Source: Dehalococcoidia bacterium (GTDB taxonomy: Bacteria; Chloroflexota; Dehalococcoidia; GIF9; AB-539-J10). From it: a stretch of 53,511 bases of DNA. The stretch covers positions 1-53,511 of the forward strand of contig JAUVZB010000009.1 of NCBI GenBank assembly GCA_030602785.1. Reading direction: 5' to 3'. Below, piece after piece: positions 40,898-49,333 of this stretch. The position numbers were made by a program, and so were the translations under genes. The notes below the pieces were generated by a model. That model had not been told where the DNA came from. It saw only the letters and a list, made by a program, of their open reading frames with translations, and did not search any database. Each line of letters starts with the position of its first letter. Position 1 is the stretch's first letter.

Positions 40898-41884
40898 CTA
40901 TTTCAATGTGGAGCAGGTACTACCCTGCAAGGTTATGACTACATTCCCTGTTTTCTGTCCTGTTTCGACATACCTGCAAGCCTCGACAATCTCTTCCAGT
41001 GGGTAGCATCTGTCAATTACGCCTTTGAACTTGCCTGCCTCCATAAGGTCCCTGAACAGAACAACATTTTCATCGCAGTGCTTAGGGTTGGGAAACATGA
41101 CTTTCTTGTTGCCGATTATCGGAGTAATGAGCGCCAGGATTGGATTTTGAGCCATATAGCCCAACTCGGATGAAATATAGATGCCACCCGGCTTCAATAA
41201 TGGTTTGCATCGACCAAATGAACTCTTGCCCACTGTGTCAAGAACTGCATCGTACATCTGGTCGCCTCTTGTAAAGTCCTCTTTTGTATAGTCAAGGACT
41301 CTATCGGCTCCCAGCGATTTCACTAATGCCACATTCTTGGTATTGCAGACTGCAGTAACATCTGCACCAAGATACTTTACGAGCTGTACCGCAGCTGAAC
41401 CTATCCCTCCGGAAGCTCCATTGATAAGGACTTTCTGCCCGCTCTGAATATTCGCATTCCTGATGAAGCTAAGAGCATAGTGCGCACCTTCAGTGCTGGG
41501 AGCGGCCTCCTCATAGGTCATATTTGCCGGTATTGTTGTCAGCGAACCCTCTTCGGGCATGGTCATGTATTCCGCATGAGCACAGAAATCGTCACCGCTA
41601 TACCCAAACACCTTGTCGCCAACCTTGATAGACGTTACATCTTTGCCGACTGCTTCAATCTCCCCGGCAAACTCAGTCCCTAGTATCGTCTTCTTTGGTC
41701 TTATGAGACCAGTGACAAACCGTGCGAAGAACGGTTGAGCCTTTCGAGTTGCGCAGTCCGTTCGATTGACTGTTGTCGCATGAACTCTTACCAGTACTTC
41801 ATTGTCCCTGGGAGCAGGCTTGTCTACCTCTTTGAGCTGAAGAACATCCGGAGGCCCGTATCTTGTGCATACAACCGCTTTCAT
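40898..41884 (-). CDS. Medium-chain dehydrogenase/reductase (quinone-oxidoreductase-like, NAD(P)-dependent)
   Basis: A 328-residue MDR protein starting MKAVVCTRYGPPDVLQLKEV. TTVNRTD, ILGTEFAGEIEAVGKDV and the nucleotide fold VLINGASGGIGSAAVQLVKYLGADVTAVC are clear. The structural and catalytic zinc cysteines of alcohol dehydrogenases are missing, pointing to the quinone-reductase/enoyl-reductase side of the family. GAGGTG precedes the start at 41884. A palindrome sits directly upstream. The segment from about 40 to 42 kb looks less GC-rich by eye than most of the window. Confidence 0.85.
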   Translation of the reverse strand: MKAVVCTRYGPPDVLQLKEVDKPAPRDNEVLVRVHATTVNRTDCATRKAQPFFARFVTGLIRPKKTILGTEFAGEIEAVGKDVTSIKVGDKVFGYSGDDFCAHAEYMTMPEEGSLTTIPANMTYEEAAPSTEGAHYALSFIRNANIQSGQKVLINGASGGIGSAAVQLVKYLGADVTAVCNTKNVALVKSLGADRVLDYTKEDFTRGDQMYDAVLDTVGKSSFGRCKPLLKPGGIYISSELGYMAQNPILALITPIIGNKKVMFPNPKHCDENVVLFRDLMEAGKFKGVIDRCYPLEEIVEACRYVETGQKTGNVVITLQGSTCSTLK

Positions 41885-41897
41885 AACTTCACCTCGC

Positions 41898-41920
41898 ATA
41901 CTCCATATGCGGAGTGTATA
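41898..41920. promoter_or_regulatory. Candidate operator palindrome upstream of the MDR reductase
   Basis: ATACTCC, six bases, GGAGTGTAT: an inverted repeat with 7-bp arms (one base inserted in one arm), only 13 nt upstream of the start codon. Its position suits a repressor site overlapping the promoter, and no regulator gene is adjacent. Confidence 0.35.
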
Positions 41921-42224
41921 CGTTACGCCAATAAGGAGCCGCCTCTGTATGCACTACGATCAGGCGGGGCATTCGCGACTATGCACACCCCCCCCCTCAT
42001 AGTTGGTGAGGATGACCTCGAAGGCTTGTTACCGAGACGGTTGATAGCGGCAACAGGGAGCACGAGACTGGTTTCGGCGTGTGGACACCTCTCTACCAGC
42101 GCCACAAAAAGAGCGACAATCTCGCAGGCCTGCAATTTCAATCATGCAAGTGAGTGAAACTCTGTATCATCAAGTAAGATGCACAGCATTTTCCGGCTGG
42201 CCACAAAGCAAGGGAGGAGCGAAA

Positions 42225-42620
42225 ATGGAAAAGACCTATCTGCAGCCCAACAATGTTCCCAAACCGGCGGGGGATTATTCCCAGGGGTTAACGGTCAAAG
42301 GGGGAACTCTGGTGATGATCTCCGGGCAGGTGCCCTGGGATGCCGAGGGGAAGCTGGTGGGGAAAGACGACCTCCAGGCGCAGACCCGGCAGGTGTTCGA
42401 AAACCTGAAGAACATGCTGGCCGCCGCCGGGGCGACGTTCAGTGACGCGGTCAAGCTGGGCATTTTCTTGAAGAACCGGGAGGATTTTCCCGTCGTTCGG
42501 GACATCCGGGCTCAGTATCTCACCCCTCCATTCCCCCCCACCACCCTCCTGGTGGTAAAGGATTTGGCCCGGGAAGAATGGCTGCTGGAGATTGAAGTCA
42601 TGGCGGTGGTGGAGCCCTAG
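42225..42620 (+). CDS. RidA (YjgF/YER057c/UK114) family protein
   Basis: A 131-residue trimer-forming RidA-family protein with KPAGDYSQGLTVKGG, ISGQVPWDAEG and the C-terminal PPTTLLVVKDLAREEWLLEIEVMAV. True RidA hydrolyses reactive 2-aminoacrylate-type imines using an Arg in the PxR motif before the last strand. Here that position reads PPTT, so the Arg is missing, and this may be one of the Rid subfamilies without imine deaminase activity. GGAGGAG precedes the start. It is transcribed away from the MDR gene; 340 bp separate them. Confidence 0.85.
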   Translation: MEKTYLQPNNVPKPAGDYSQGLTVKGGTLVMISGQVPWDAEGKLVGKDDLQAQTRQVFENLKNMLAAAGATFSDAVKLGIFLKNREDFPVVRDIRAQYLTPPFPPTTLLVVKDLAREEWLLEIEVMAVVEP

Positions 42621-42626
42621 GGACAG

Positions 42627-42641
42627 CCCGCGCTTCGCGGG
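42627..42641 (+). terminator. Short hairpin after the RidA-like gene
   Basis: CCCGCG, CTT, CGCGGG directly after the stop codon. There is no T-run, so it may only stabilise the 3' end. Confidence 0.3.
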
Positions 42642-43691
42642 ACGTCGTGCCCCTGCAACCTGTGCCGCGTACGAGAGAGACATCACGGAAACGACCCGCA
42701 GTCCTGGAAGACCGCGAGTCGGACAGTCCTGGCGCCTCTGTCGGTCGCGAGATTGCACTTGTCGTTGCCTGGTGTCCGCGATTTCGCACGCAACGCACCG
42801 CTCACTTTCACGGGCAAGGTCTTGTCACCGGTCTCACAGAAACTGACCCAGTGCCCGCAGGTGGACTGGTTCGCCTCTACGGAGTACGTCCGGCAAGCTA
42901 TCGCGACCTCACCAGGGTTCTGTCCTGGAGAGTCGCGCGATCCGTGCATCACGGTCCTGCACCTGAGCTCACGGCACGGATTGTTGGGGAAGGCAGAAGG
43001 GCTCGCCAGAGGTAGCGCCACTTCGCCGAGACAACGGTCTGAAGGACTACCTCCCCGTTTGTCGCTGCCCCCGGGCACACCACCAACGTCACTCATTCAG
43101 CCTGACCGATGTGCGGCCGCTCACCACCGAACGAACATCGCGATGCTTGCCCTTTCACGCGTACGTTGTCATGCCATGGCATGAGTTCCAGACCAGCGAT
43201 GCGAATCCAGTACCCCCGCGAAGCAAGCAGTTTCCATAACAATGGACTCCCCATCAGAGAGCTTCACGAATCACTTCTCGAACCGGAAGAGAGGCGACGG
43301 ATGAGTCCGCCGGCAGAAACGCAACGACGACCCATGCCGGGCGCAATGCTATTTTCATCCAGCGTCTGAAGCAACAATACGCGTAACTACAGCTAAAGGA
43401 GCGGTGTCGCACTTGGGGGTAGGTGAGAGCAGATCGGGCAACTGAATTGACAAAGTAGCCGCAGCGCTGTAGTTTGGAACAGTTGACGGTCAAGTATTGC
43501 CCGCCGACGATGAAGTGACATCATCACTCTGAGTGCAGTGTCGTCTGCATGGAGTTCCGGGGGGGCTTCGAGGCAGCTTGCCGGACCGGTGCTGCTCGCT
43601 TGAGATTACCGCTCAATTGCCAGTATGCCGGTTCGCATTCCCCGACAGCTTCATCAAACCGGGAGTGTGCCGGATCTTGGGGGAGAGGTTT
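42642..43691. other. Gene-poor region of about 1 kb
   Basis: No open frame here combines a ribosome-binding site with a recognisable family. Several 60-145-codon frames exist on both strands, as expected of GC-rich non-coding DNA. The region holds one copy of a 36-bp dispersed repeat (43135-43170). It may be decayed coding sequence marking the left edge of the headgroup-synthesis segment. Confidence 0.5.
43135..43170 (+). repeat. 36-bp dispersed direct repeat, left copy
   Basis: Shares 30 of 36 bases with 47562-47597, including TGCCCTTTCA and GCGTACGTTG. It contains the palindrome CATCGCGATG. The two copies lie on either side of the 43.7-47.3 kb gene group in the same orientation. Confidence 0.6.
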
Positions 43692-45575
43692 ATGCCAGGA
43701 CAGAGCAAAACCATTCTTGAAATGCTACCGTGCCGGGAGCCAGGCTCCCCGGTGCGAAAAGCCATCATCCTTGCCGCCGGCACCGGCAGCCGCCTGGGGC
43801 CATTCACGGAACACAGCCCCAAATGCCTCGCACCCATCAATGGTGTGCCTATCCTCATCAACATGCTTACTCACCTATCTGACGTCGGTGTGGAAGAAAC
43901 CGTTATCGTTGTCGGGTACCTCAAGGAAAAGATCCATGACAAGGTTGGAAACTCATTCAACGGGATGAGGATTTCCTACATCGAGTCCGACCGCTACGCA
44001 ACGACTAACAACATCTACTCACTCTGGCTTGCCCGAGAGCATTTGAACGAGGACATCGTGCTGCTGGAATCGGACATATTCTTCGAGCGGTCGCTGCTGG
44101 ACCACCTGTTTGCGAATGACAATAGAAATGTAGCGGCTGTCGCCCGGCATCAATCCTGGATGTGTGGAACGGTAGTCAGCATTGATAAAGAGGGCAACAT
44201 ACAGGCACTGCTGGAAACACGATACCAGGGCCCCCAATTTGACTACTCCAGGGTGTTCAAGACAATCAACGTCTACCTGTTTCGCCGTGATTTCCTGCGC
44301 GCTCAGTTTGTGCCTCGACTGGAGACCTTGATTAACGCCGGTGACGTCAACCAGTACTACGAAGTCATCCTCCATGCGACGGCCTACAATCAGCGGCACA
44401 GCATGATGGCACTGTTGTGTGATGACATCAAATGGTTTGAGATTGATTATGAGAATGACCGGCTAAGCGCCGAATACCTGTTCGCATCGCCGGATGAGCG
44501 CTATGATGTTGTCACCCGCGAACACGGGAGCTACTGGCAATACGACTTCACCGACCATACTTACCTCTATAACCTCTACTTCCCCCCGGAGGCAGCCTTT
44601 TCTCATATGCGGAATCACGTCTATGACCTGATAGAGAACTATCCGGCAGGACAGGGCGCCCTTGCCAGTCTGGTTGGCCAGGTAATCAATCAACCGGCAC
44701 AACGGATCGTGGTGGGTAATGGTGCTGCCGAACTCATCAAGATTATCTCGCGATACGTGTGTAGCAGGTTGATTATCCCGGAACCATCTTTCAATGAGTA
44801 CGCCAACGCCGCGCCCGAAGGGAAGGTCACCGGCTTTGCCCTCAAACCGCCTTTGTTCGAGTTGGACGTGGATGAGTTTGCCGCCGAGGCCCTCCGGTGC
44901 CAGGCCGATGTGGCAGTGGTAGTCTCGCCCAACAACCCGACATCCCTGCTGGTTCCGAAGACCGACCTTCTGCGTCTCGCGGGCCAGCTGGCTGGCCAGA
45001 ACTGTCTCCTCATCGTTGATGAATCCTTCATTGACTTTGCTGAAGACAGGGACCAGTCGACTCTGGAGCAGGAGGTTGCTGACCACAAGAACCTGGCGAT
45101 CATCAAGAGCATGAGCAAGGCTTATGGTATCTGCGGGTTGCGGCTTGGCTATCTGCTCACGGCCAACCAGGAGTTAGCCACCGCGGTGCGGAACGAAGTG
45201 CCCATATGGAACATCAACGGCTTTGCCGAGGCCTTTCTGCGCCTCCTCCCACGCTATAGTCGCGATTTCGTTGACAGCTGCCAGAAGGCGAAAATCGACC
45301 GGGATGACCTGTACCGAAGGCTGGCTTCAATACCAGGGATGACAGCTTACAAACCGCAGGCCAATTTCGTCTTCTGCCGTCTCCCTGATGAGTCGATGTC
45401 CGGCCCCGAACTAACCCGCCAGTTGTTCACCGAACACAACATCTATGTCAAGCATTGCGCCGGGAAGCCGTTGCCGGAGCCTGACCGGTATCTTCGTATC
45501 GCCAGCCGTACCAAGCCCGAGAATCGCACACTCGTCGAGGCTCTGAGGAGTCTGGTTGTGAGGAAACGGTCATAG
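43692..45575 (+). CDS. Bifunctional nucleotidyltransferase (LicC/PntC-like) - PLP aminotransferase/decarboxylase fusion
   Basis: A 627-residue fusion. Residues 20-260 are a sugar-nucleotidyltransferase-type domain (ILAAGTGSRLGPFTEHSPKC, then LLESDIFF with the metal-binding Asp). This type activates phosphocholine or aminoethylphosphonate with CTP. Residues ~300-627 are a fold-I PLP enzyme near HisC/CobD, with VSPNNPTS (411-418), IVDESFIDF (D443) and PLP lysine K476 in KSMSKAYGICGLRLGY. Such fusions are known in phosphonate tailoring (PntC with aminoethylphosphonate transaminase). No PEP mutase or phosphonopyruvate decarboxylase is in the window, so a phosphoserine/phosphothreonine-derived aminoalcohol is an equal possibility. 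GGGGAGAGG precedes the start. The phosphatidyltransferase follows after one base. Confidence 0.85.
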   Translation: MPGQSKTILEMLPCREPGSPVRKAIILAAGTGSRLGPFTEHSPKCLAPINGVPILINMLTHLSDVGVEETVIVVGYLKEKIHDKVGNSFNGMRISYIESDRYATTNNIYSLWLAREHLNEDIVLLESDIFFERSLLDHLFANDNRNVAAVARHQSWMCGTVVSIDKEGNIQALLETRYQGPQFDYSRVFKTINVYLFRRDFLRAQFVPRLETLINAGDVNQYYEVILHATAYNQRHSMMALLCDDIKWFEIDYENDRLSAEYLFASPDERYDVVTREHGSYWQYDFTDHTYLYNLYFPPEAAFSHMRNHVYDLIENYPAGQGALASLVGQVINQPAQRIVVGNGAAELIKIISRYVCSRLIIPEPSFNEYANAAPEGKVTGFALKPPLFELDVDEFAAEALRCQADVAVVVSPNNPTSLLVPKTDLLRLAGQLAGQNCLLIVDESFIDFAEDRDQSTLEQEVADHKNLAIIKSMSKAYGICGLRLGYLLTANQELATAVRNEVPIWNINGFAEAFLRLLPRYSRDFVDSCQKAKIDRDDLYRRLASIPGMTAYKPQANFVFCRLPDESMSGPELTRQLFTEHNIYVKHCAGKPLPEPDRYLRIASRTKPENRTLVEALRSLVVRKRS

Positions 45576-45576
45576 G

Positions 45577-46269
45577 ATGAGCACGTCCGAGCTGCCGCTG
45601 GAGCCGAATCCTGGCAGGCCCGGGGCGATTCGCCCTTCCATCGCCGAGACGAACGGGAGACCCGTCATCCTGTCTTTCATGAAGGACATCCCCAACATCA
45701 TGACCCTGATGGGGCTGAGCAGTGGGGTTCTTGGAATCTACTTTGCCCTCGTGGGGAACTTCCCGGCGGCAATAGTCGCCATGCTCTGGGCTGTTCTATT
45801 CGATTGGTACGACGGTACCGTCGCCCGCCGGATACCGGGGAGAAGCAATACTCTCAGATCATTCGGCGCCAAGATGGATTCTCTGGCGGACATGGTCAGC
45901 CTGGCGGTCTGTCCGGCTATTATCCTGCTGAGCTATGGGGATTTCAGCCCGTGGTTCTTCCCGGGGGCTCTGGCTATCGTAATGGCCGGCGTCGTCCGGC
46001 TGGCCTACTTCGACACCTTCGGCGTTGATAAGGACGGTACCATCGCCGGACTATCACTGGATATCACCCCTCTCTCCCTGGCTCTGGTGTTCTTGCTGCA
46101 CAGCGTCCTGAACCCTGCTGCCTTTGTAGTTCTCCTCTACAGCATGATAGTAGCTCTGTCATTGTTGCACGTCGCACCCTTCCGGATGCACAAGATGGGC
46201 GGACGTTGGTATTACGTCATCACCGCCTACGTCCTGGCTATGACGGTCGTGTACGCCCTGATCCTGTAG
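45577..46269 (+). CDS. CDP-alcohol phosphatidyltransferase family membrane protein
   Basis: A 230-residue membrane enzyme with about six hydrophobic segments after a 35-residue hydrophilic N-terminus. The family motif is D76-WYD79-G80-TVA83-R84 ... G97-AKM-D101-SLA-D105, with all metal-binding Asp residues present. Between AR and G there are 12 residues (RIPGRSNTLRSF) instead of the usual 8-9. It would join a CMP-activated group to an alcohol (or the reverse) at the membrane. Being encoded 1 base after the nucleotidyltransferase-aminotransferase fusion, it probably uses that enzyme's CDP product. This is an inference from context. Confidence 0.88.
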   Translation: MSTSELPLEPNPGRPGAIRPSIAETNGRPVILSFMKDIPNIMTLMGLSSGVLGIYFALVGNFPAAIVAMLWAVLFDWYDGTVARRIPGRSNTLRSFGAKMDSLADMVSLAVCPAIILLSYGDFSPWFFPGALAIVMAGVVRLAYFDTFGVDKDGTIAGLSLDITPLSLALVFLLHSVLNPAAFVVLLYSMIVALSLLHVAPFRMHKMGGRWYYVITAYVLAMTVVYALIL

Positions 46270-46376
46270 GCCAACCAACCCGGATTCTTCTCTACAGGCG
46301 TGCCCTGAGCAAATGATTCTGTAGCCTGGCACAGGGTATGCTGAGCAGGGAGAGCTATCAATGTAGGACCCGGAGG

Positions 46377-47279
46377 CTAGTTCAGTTGGCCAGCAAGGAT
46401 CAGGTGCTCCGTTCCAAGCTGATATACATAGTTAGCGCGCGGTTCAAGTTGCTCCATGTAGAGTATTCGACTGCCATTGCCAAGGCCAATCCTCAACGCA
46501 AACAAGTCCGACTTGGACAGAAGGACCCTGAATGCACCCCTTCTGCCAGTAACATATGTTCCCAGCCCTGGTATGAAGACGTCCACGCCGCTTAGCGGTT
46601 CTCCCTTTTCGTCAATAACATTTACCTTCGTGCATAGCCACCAGGCAAGGCGTTCAATGAGACGACTGGATCTCCTTGACCGGCCGGACTGGCAGCCATT
46701 GGCTATTATGTCGATAACGTCTTCTTCATACTCACCCGTCCCTTTTGGTATCCGCCAGTCATCCCCATACTTGGCACGCAGATATTCTTCAGGCGGGTTT
46801 GGCACCAGGTACTTGTGCCCCATGTATATCACTTCTTTCAAGTCAACAAAGAAACGTAACGGAATAGGGATTGCCGGGTACATGACGATTGCGTCATCAA
46901 TGACCCGGTAGCAACCCCACTCGATCCTCATCGAATCCTTGATGAAGGTAACGCAGGCGTAGTAGTCGTTACGAGTTATCCGTATGAGAAAACCGCTTTC
47001 CCTTAGTTTCGGTATGGTGGATGTAATAGTCTCCTCAGAAAAACCGTGAAATCCGTATATTGAGCCTATGTCTATGTCATCATCCCAGGAAATGAGCTTT
47101 CCATCCCGTACTATGCCAAGGCATGTTCCCTGGCGGAGAAAGAAGACTACGCCATTCTCACTCATCACCTGTTTGACTTCCACCAATAGCCTGTTGGCAG
47201 TAGCTGCATCAACAGGCTGGTCCATTAGACCCAGGACTCTATCGATTTCTGCTTCTTCTTGCTTTGTTTGTCCGAACAT
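46377..47279 (-). CDS. LicD family phosphotransferase with C-terminal carboxypeptidase-regulatory-like domain
   Basis: A 300-residue protein. Residues 30-190 match LicD/fukutin-type nucleotidyl-phosphotransferases: FFLRQGTCLGIVRDGKLISW followed by DDDIDIG (metal-binding acidic triad), and late in the domain EEYLRAKYGDDWRIP. LicD moves phosphocholine from CDP-choline to glycans. After about residue 210, VNVIDEKGEPLSGVDVFIPG and VTGRRGAFRVLL look like a carboxypeptidase-regulatory-type beta-sandwich, an unusual addition. The start at 47279 has AGGAGAGG; a GTG one codon earlier is possible. It is convergent with the phosphatidyltransferase and would use the same kind of CDP-activated group. Confidence 0.85.
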   Translation of the reverse strand: MFGQTKQEEAEIDRVLGLMDQPVDAATANRLLVEVKQVMSENGVVFFLRQGTCLGIVRDGKLISWDDDIDIGSIYGFHGFSEETITSTIPKLRESGFLIRITRNDYYACVTFIKDSMRIEWGCYRVIDDAIVMYPAIPIPLRFFVDLKEVIYMGHKYLVPNPPEEYLRAKYGDDWRIPKGTGEYEEDVIDIIANGCQSGRSRRSSRLIERLAWWLCTKVNVIDEKGEPLSGVDVFIPGLGTYVTGRRGAFRVLLSKSDLFALRIGLGNGSRILYMEQLEPRANYVYQLGTEHLILAGQLN

Positions 47280-47789
47280 CACCTCTCCTCGTTACGAAAA
47301 GTTATCTGCAAAGAACCGGGGTTGCCACTGCATGGCGCCGACGTTCCTGCTACTGAGTGCATTAGGGCTGGGATTCCCTGTCAGTTACGCCAGCGTTTCT
47401 TGATAGTGTTGAATACCGCGACAAGCAGGCTCCCCCAACTGTATCAGGGACAGTTAGCCTCCCCCCCGTCTTCCCGTTCACCCAACGTGAGAGCTAGCTT
47501 GAAGGTTCCACGTATCGTACGGTAACGCCCACTCTGCGGAACTCGAATTGGGTACTGGCAGACATCGGCATGTCTGCCCTTTCATGCGTACGTTGCCGCA
47601 TAGCCGAAGCTTGACCACAAGCTCGAACTGGCCGGACTCGGAAAGATGCGATACCTGTGGCTTGGGCTGGATGTGCCCCTACCCCGTAGTTGACATGGGT
47701 GCTGGCCATAGTCCGCCGCGTCGTCGGTCTACCGGGGCCCCCAACTCACAACCAGTACAGGCCTTGAAGGTAGGGACACCTCACATCCA
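47280..47789. other. Intergenic region without a convincing gene
   Basis: About 510 bp between LicD and the tautomerase. It contains the right copy of the 36-bp dispersed repeat and a C-rich run near 47460. Short frames here lack ribosome-binding sites and family resemblance. Confidence 0.45.
47562..47597 (+). repeat. 36-bp dispersed direct repeat, right copy
   Basis: Counterpart of 43135-43170 (30 of 36 identical). Its left part forms the hairpin CAGACAT-CGGC-ATGTCTG (47559-47576). Confidence 0.6.
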
Positions 47790-47975
47790 CTACCAATCGA
47801 TCTTCAGTTTGCCAGCCTTGGCCAGGTTCTCTTCGCTGAACTCATGGATAATGATTGTCACCGCGTCAGGGCCAACATTGAAGTTCTTCGTCACCGCTGC
47901 AGTTATGTCTTCTGCCAGCCCTTTCTTCTGCTCAGTGGTCCTTCCCGCGAGTGCTTCCACAATTATTAACGGCAT
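47790..47975 (-). CDS. 4-oxalocrotonate tautomerase family protein
   Basis: A 61-residue tautomerase subunit. After Met removal the catalytic N-terminal Pro is exposed (PLIIVEALAGRTTEQKKGL) and Arg11 is present. Arg39 of classical 4-oxalocrotonate tautomerase is Thr. The tail NLAKAGKLKIDW is common in uncharacterised family members. A strong GGAGGTGAG precedes the start. The physiological substrate is unknown. Confidence 0.9.
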   Translation of the reverse strand: MPLIIVEALAGRTTEQKKGLAEDITAAVTKNFNVGPDAVTIIIHEFSEENLAKAGKLKIDW

Positions 47976-48169
47976 TTGTTCTCACCTCCAGCAGCATTGA
48001 GTATCACAAGAGAGGCCCCATAGGATAGTAGCAAGTTTGAGAGGGTAGAGACGACTTCATCGGCATGACTGCCGGGCCACGAGTATGTGCACTCAGCCAT
48101 GCCGTCAGCGAACCTTGGCTCGGCGTTCGAGGGCCTCTCACAGGTGGGACGGCAAATACAGCGCTGCGC

Positions 48170-49303
48170 CTACCACTGCACGAACATCGGCATGATGACA
48201 TGCACGTAGTTGTCCACGCCGATAGGCCGCACTACGCCCGGGCTGGAGGGGGTTGTCACTTCCAGCGCGACCTGTGACTGCCGGATGACGCCGAGCACGT
48301 CCAGGAGGTACTTGACGTTGAACGCTATCTTGGCCTCATTGCCATCTACCAGCGCGTCGATATCGCCGGTGTTCCCGCCGATTTCCTCCGCCTGCGCCGA
48401 GATAGCAATCTTGCCCGGATTGAGTTCAGCTCCGGGCGCCACACTCAGACGAACGATGTTGCTCGCATCGCGGGCAAACACGGCGCACATGCGGGCAACA
48501 CGAGTCAACTCGCCCACATCCGCAACAGCCCTGGTCGTATAGCTCGTCGGAATCACCTGAGAGTAGTTCGGGAAGGTTCCCTGAAGGAGCTGAGAGACGA
48601 TCTCTGCGTTGTTCAGACGAAACAGAGCCTGGCTCTTCTGCTCATTGATGGTGATGACGACAGGCTCCTGTTGCTCGCCCAGCAGTCGATGCACCTCATT
48701 GAGCGTGCGGGCGGGGATGATGACAGTCGTCTTGCCCTCAACGGTCTTCGCCAGGGGCATGCGGTACACTGCGAGTCTGAAGCCATCGGCGGCGGCCAGC
48801 GTGAGCTGTTCGCCCTCGAACTCGGTGTTGATGCCCGTGAGCACGGGCCTGGACTCATCCGTCGCAGCCGCCATCGCCACACGAGAGATGCCGTCCCGCA
48901 ACCCCTCGGCCTCCACCTCCGCGCTGATTCCGTCCGCCACTTCGGGAATAGGGGGAAAGTCCTCAGCGTCGATGCCGTTCACGTGCGCCTGGAACCGGCC
49001 ACACGTAAGCTGCACCGTCCGGCCACCCGCGGGCATCTCTATCGCCACAAGCTCATTGGGGAGCGAGTTGACGAACTCCGTGACCAGCCGCGCGGGAACA
49101 GTGATACTGCCCTCTTCTTCGACATTGGCCCCCACCCAGCAGGTGGTAGCCATCTCAAGGTTCGTCGCCACGAGCTTCAGGCGCGACTCCTCAGCGACGA
49201 TGAGGATGTTCTGCGCGACCGGCAGAGTGGACCTCACGGCCACCGCTCTTCCAACTGTGCCTAACCCGCGGCTCAGGTTCTCCTGCAGACACGACACCTT
49301 CAT
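48170..49303 (-). CDS. dnaN: DNA polymerase III beta subunit (sliding clamp)
   Basis: Ring-shaped processivity clamp, 377 residues, three similar domains. MKVSCLQENLSRGLGTVGRAV at the N-terminus, LPVAQNILIVAEESRLKLVATNLE, and the C-terminal VDNYVHVIMPMFVQW (the MPM(R/F) tail of clamps) are diagnostic. GAGGAGG lies before the start. dnaA is not adjacent, so this is not the usual origin-linked dnaA-dnaN pair. Confidence 0.96.
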   Translation of the reverse strand: MKVSCLQENLSRGLGTVGRAVAVRSTLPVAQNILIVAEESRLKLVATNLEMATTCWVGANVEEEGSITVPARLVTEFVNSLPNELVAIEMPAGGRTVQLTCGRFQAHVNGIDAEDFPPIPEVADGISAEVEAEGLRDGISRVAMAAATDESRPVLTGINTEFEGEQLTLAAADGFRLAVYRMPLAKTVEGKTTVIIPARTLNEVHRLLGEQQEPVVITINEQKSQALFRLNNAEIVSQLLQGTFPNYSQVIPTSYTTRAVADVGELTRVARMCAVFARDASNIVRLSVAPGAELNPGKIAISAQAEEIGGNTGDIDALVDGNEAKIAFNVKYLLDVLGVIRQSQVALEVTTPSSPGVVRPIGVDNYVHVIMPMFVQW

Positions 49304-49333
49304 TCGCCTACCTCCTCGTGCACAACGTGGCTT

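Noticed and set aside
42683-43096. 137-codon minus-strand frame and overlapping plus-strand frames in the gene-poor region
   Set aside because: No ribosome-binding site, no recognisable domain, and competing frames of similar length on both strands.
43254-43493. 79-codon minus-strand frame
   Set aside because: Start lacks a Shine-Dalgarno and composition resembles random sequence; not supportable as a gene.
43135-47597. tRNA-bounded integrative element
   Set aside because: No tRNA gene, integrase or recombinase is visible at either end; only the weak 36-bp repeats suggest an insertion.
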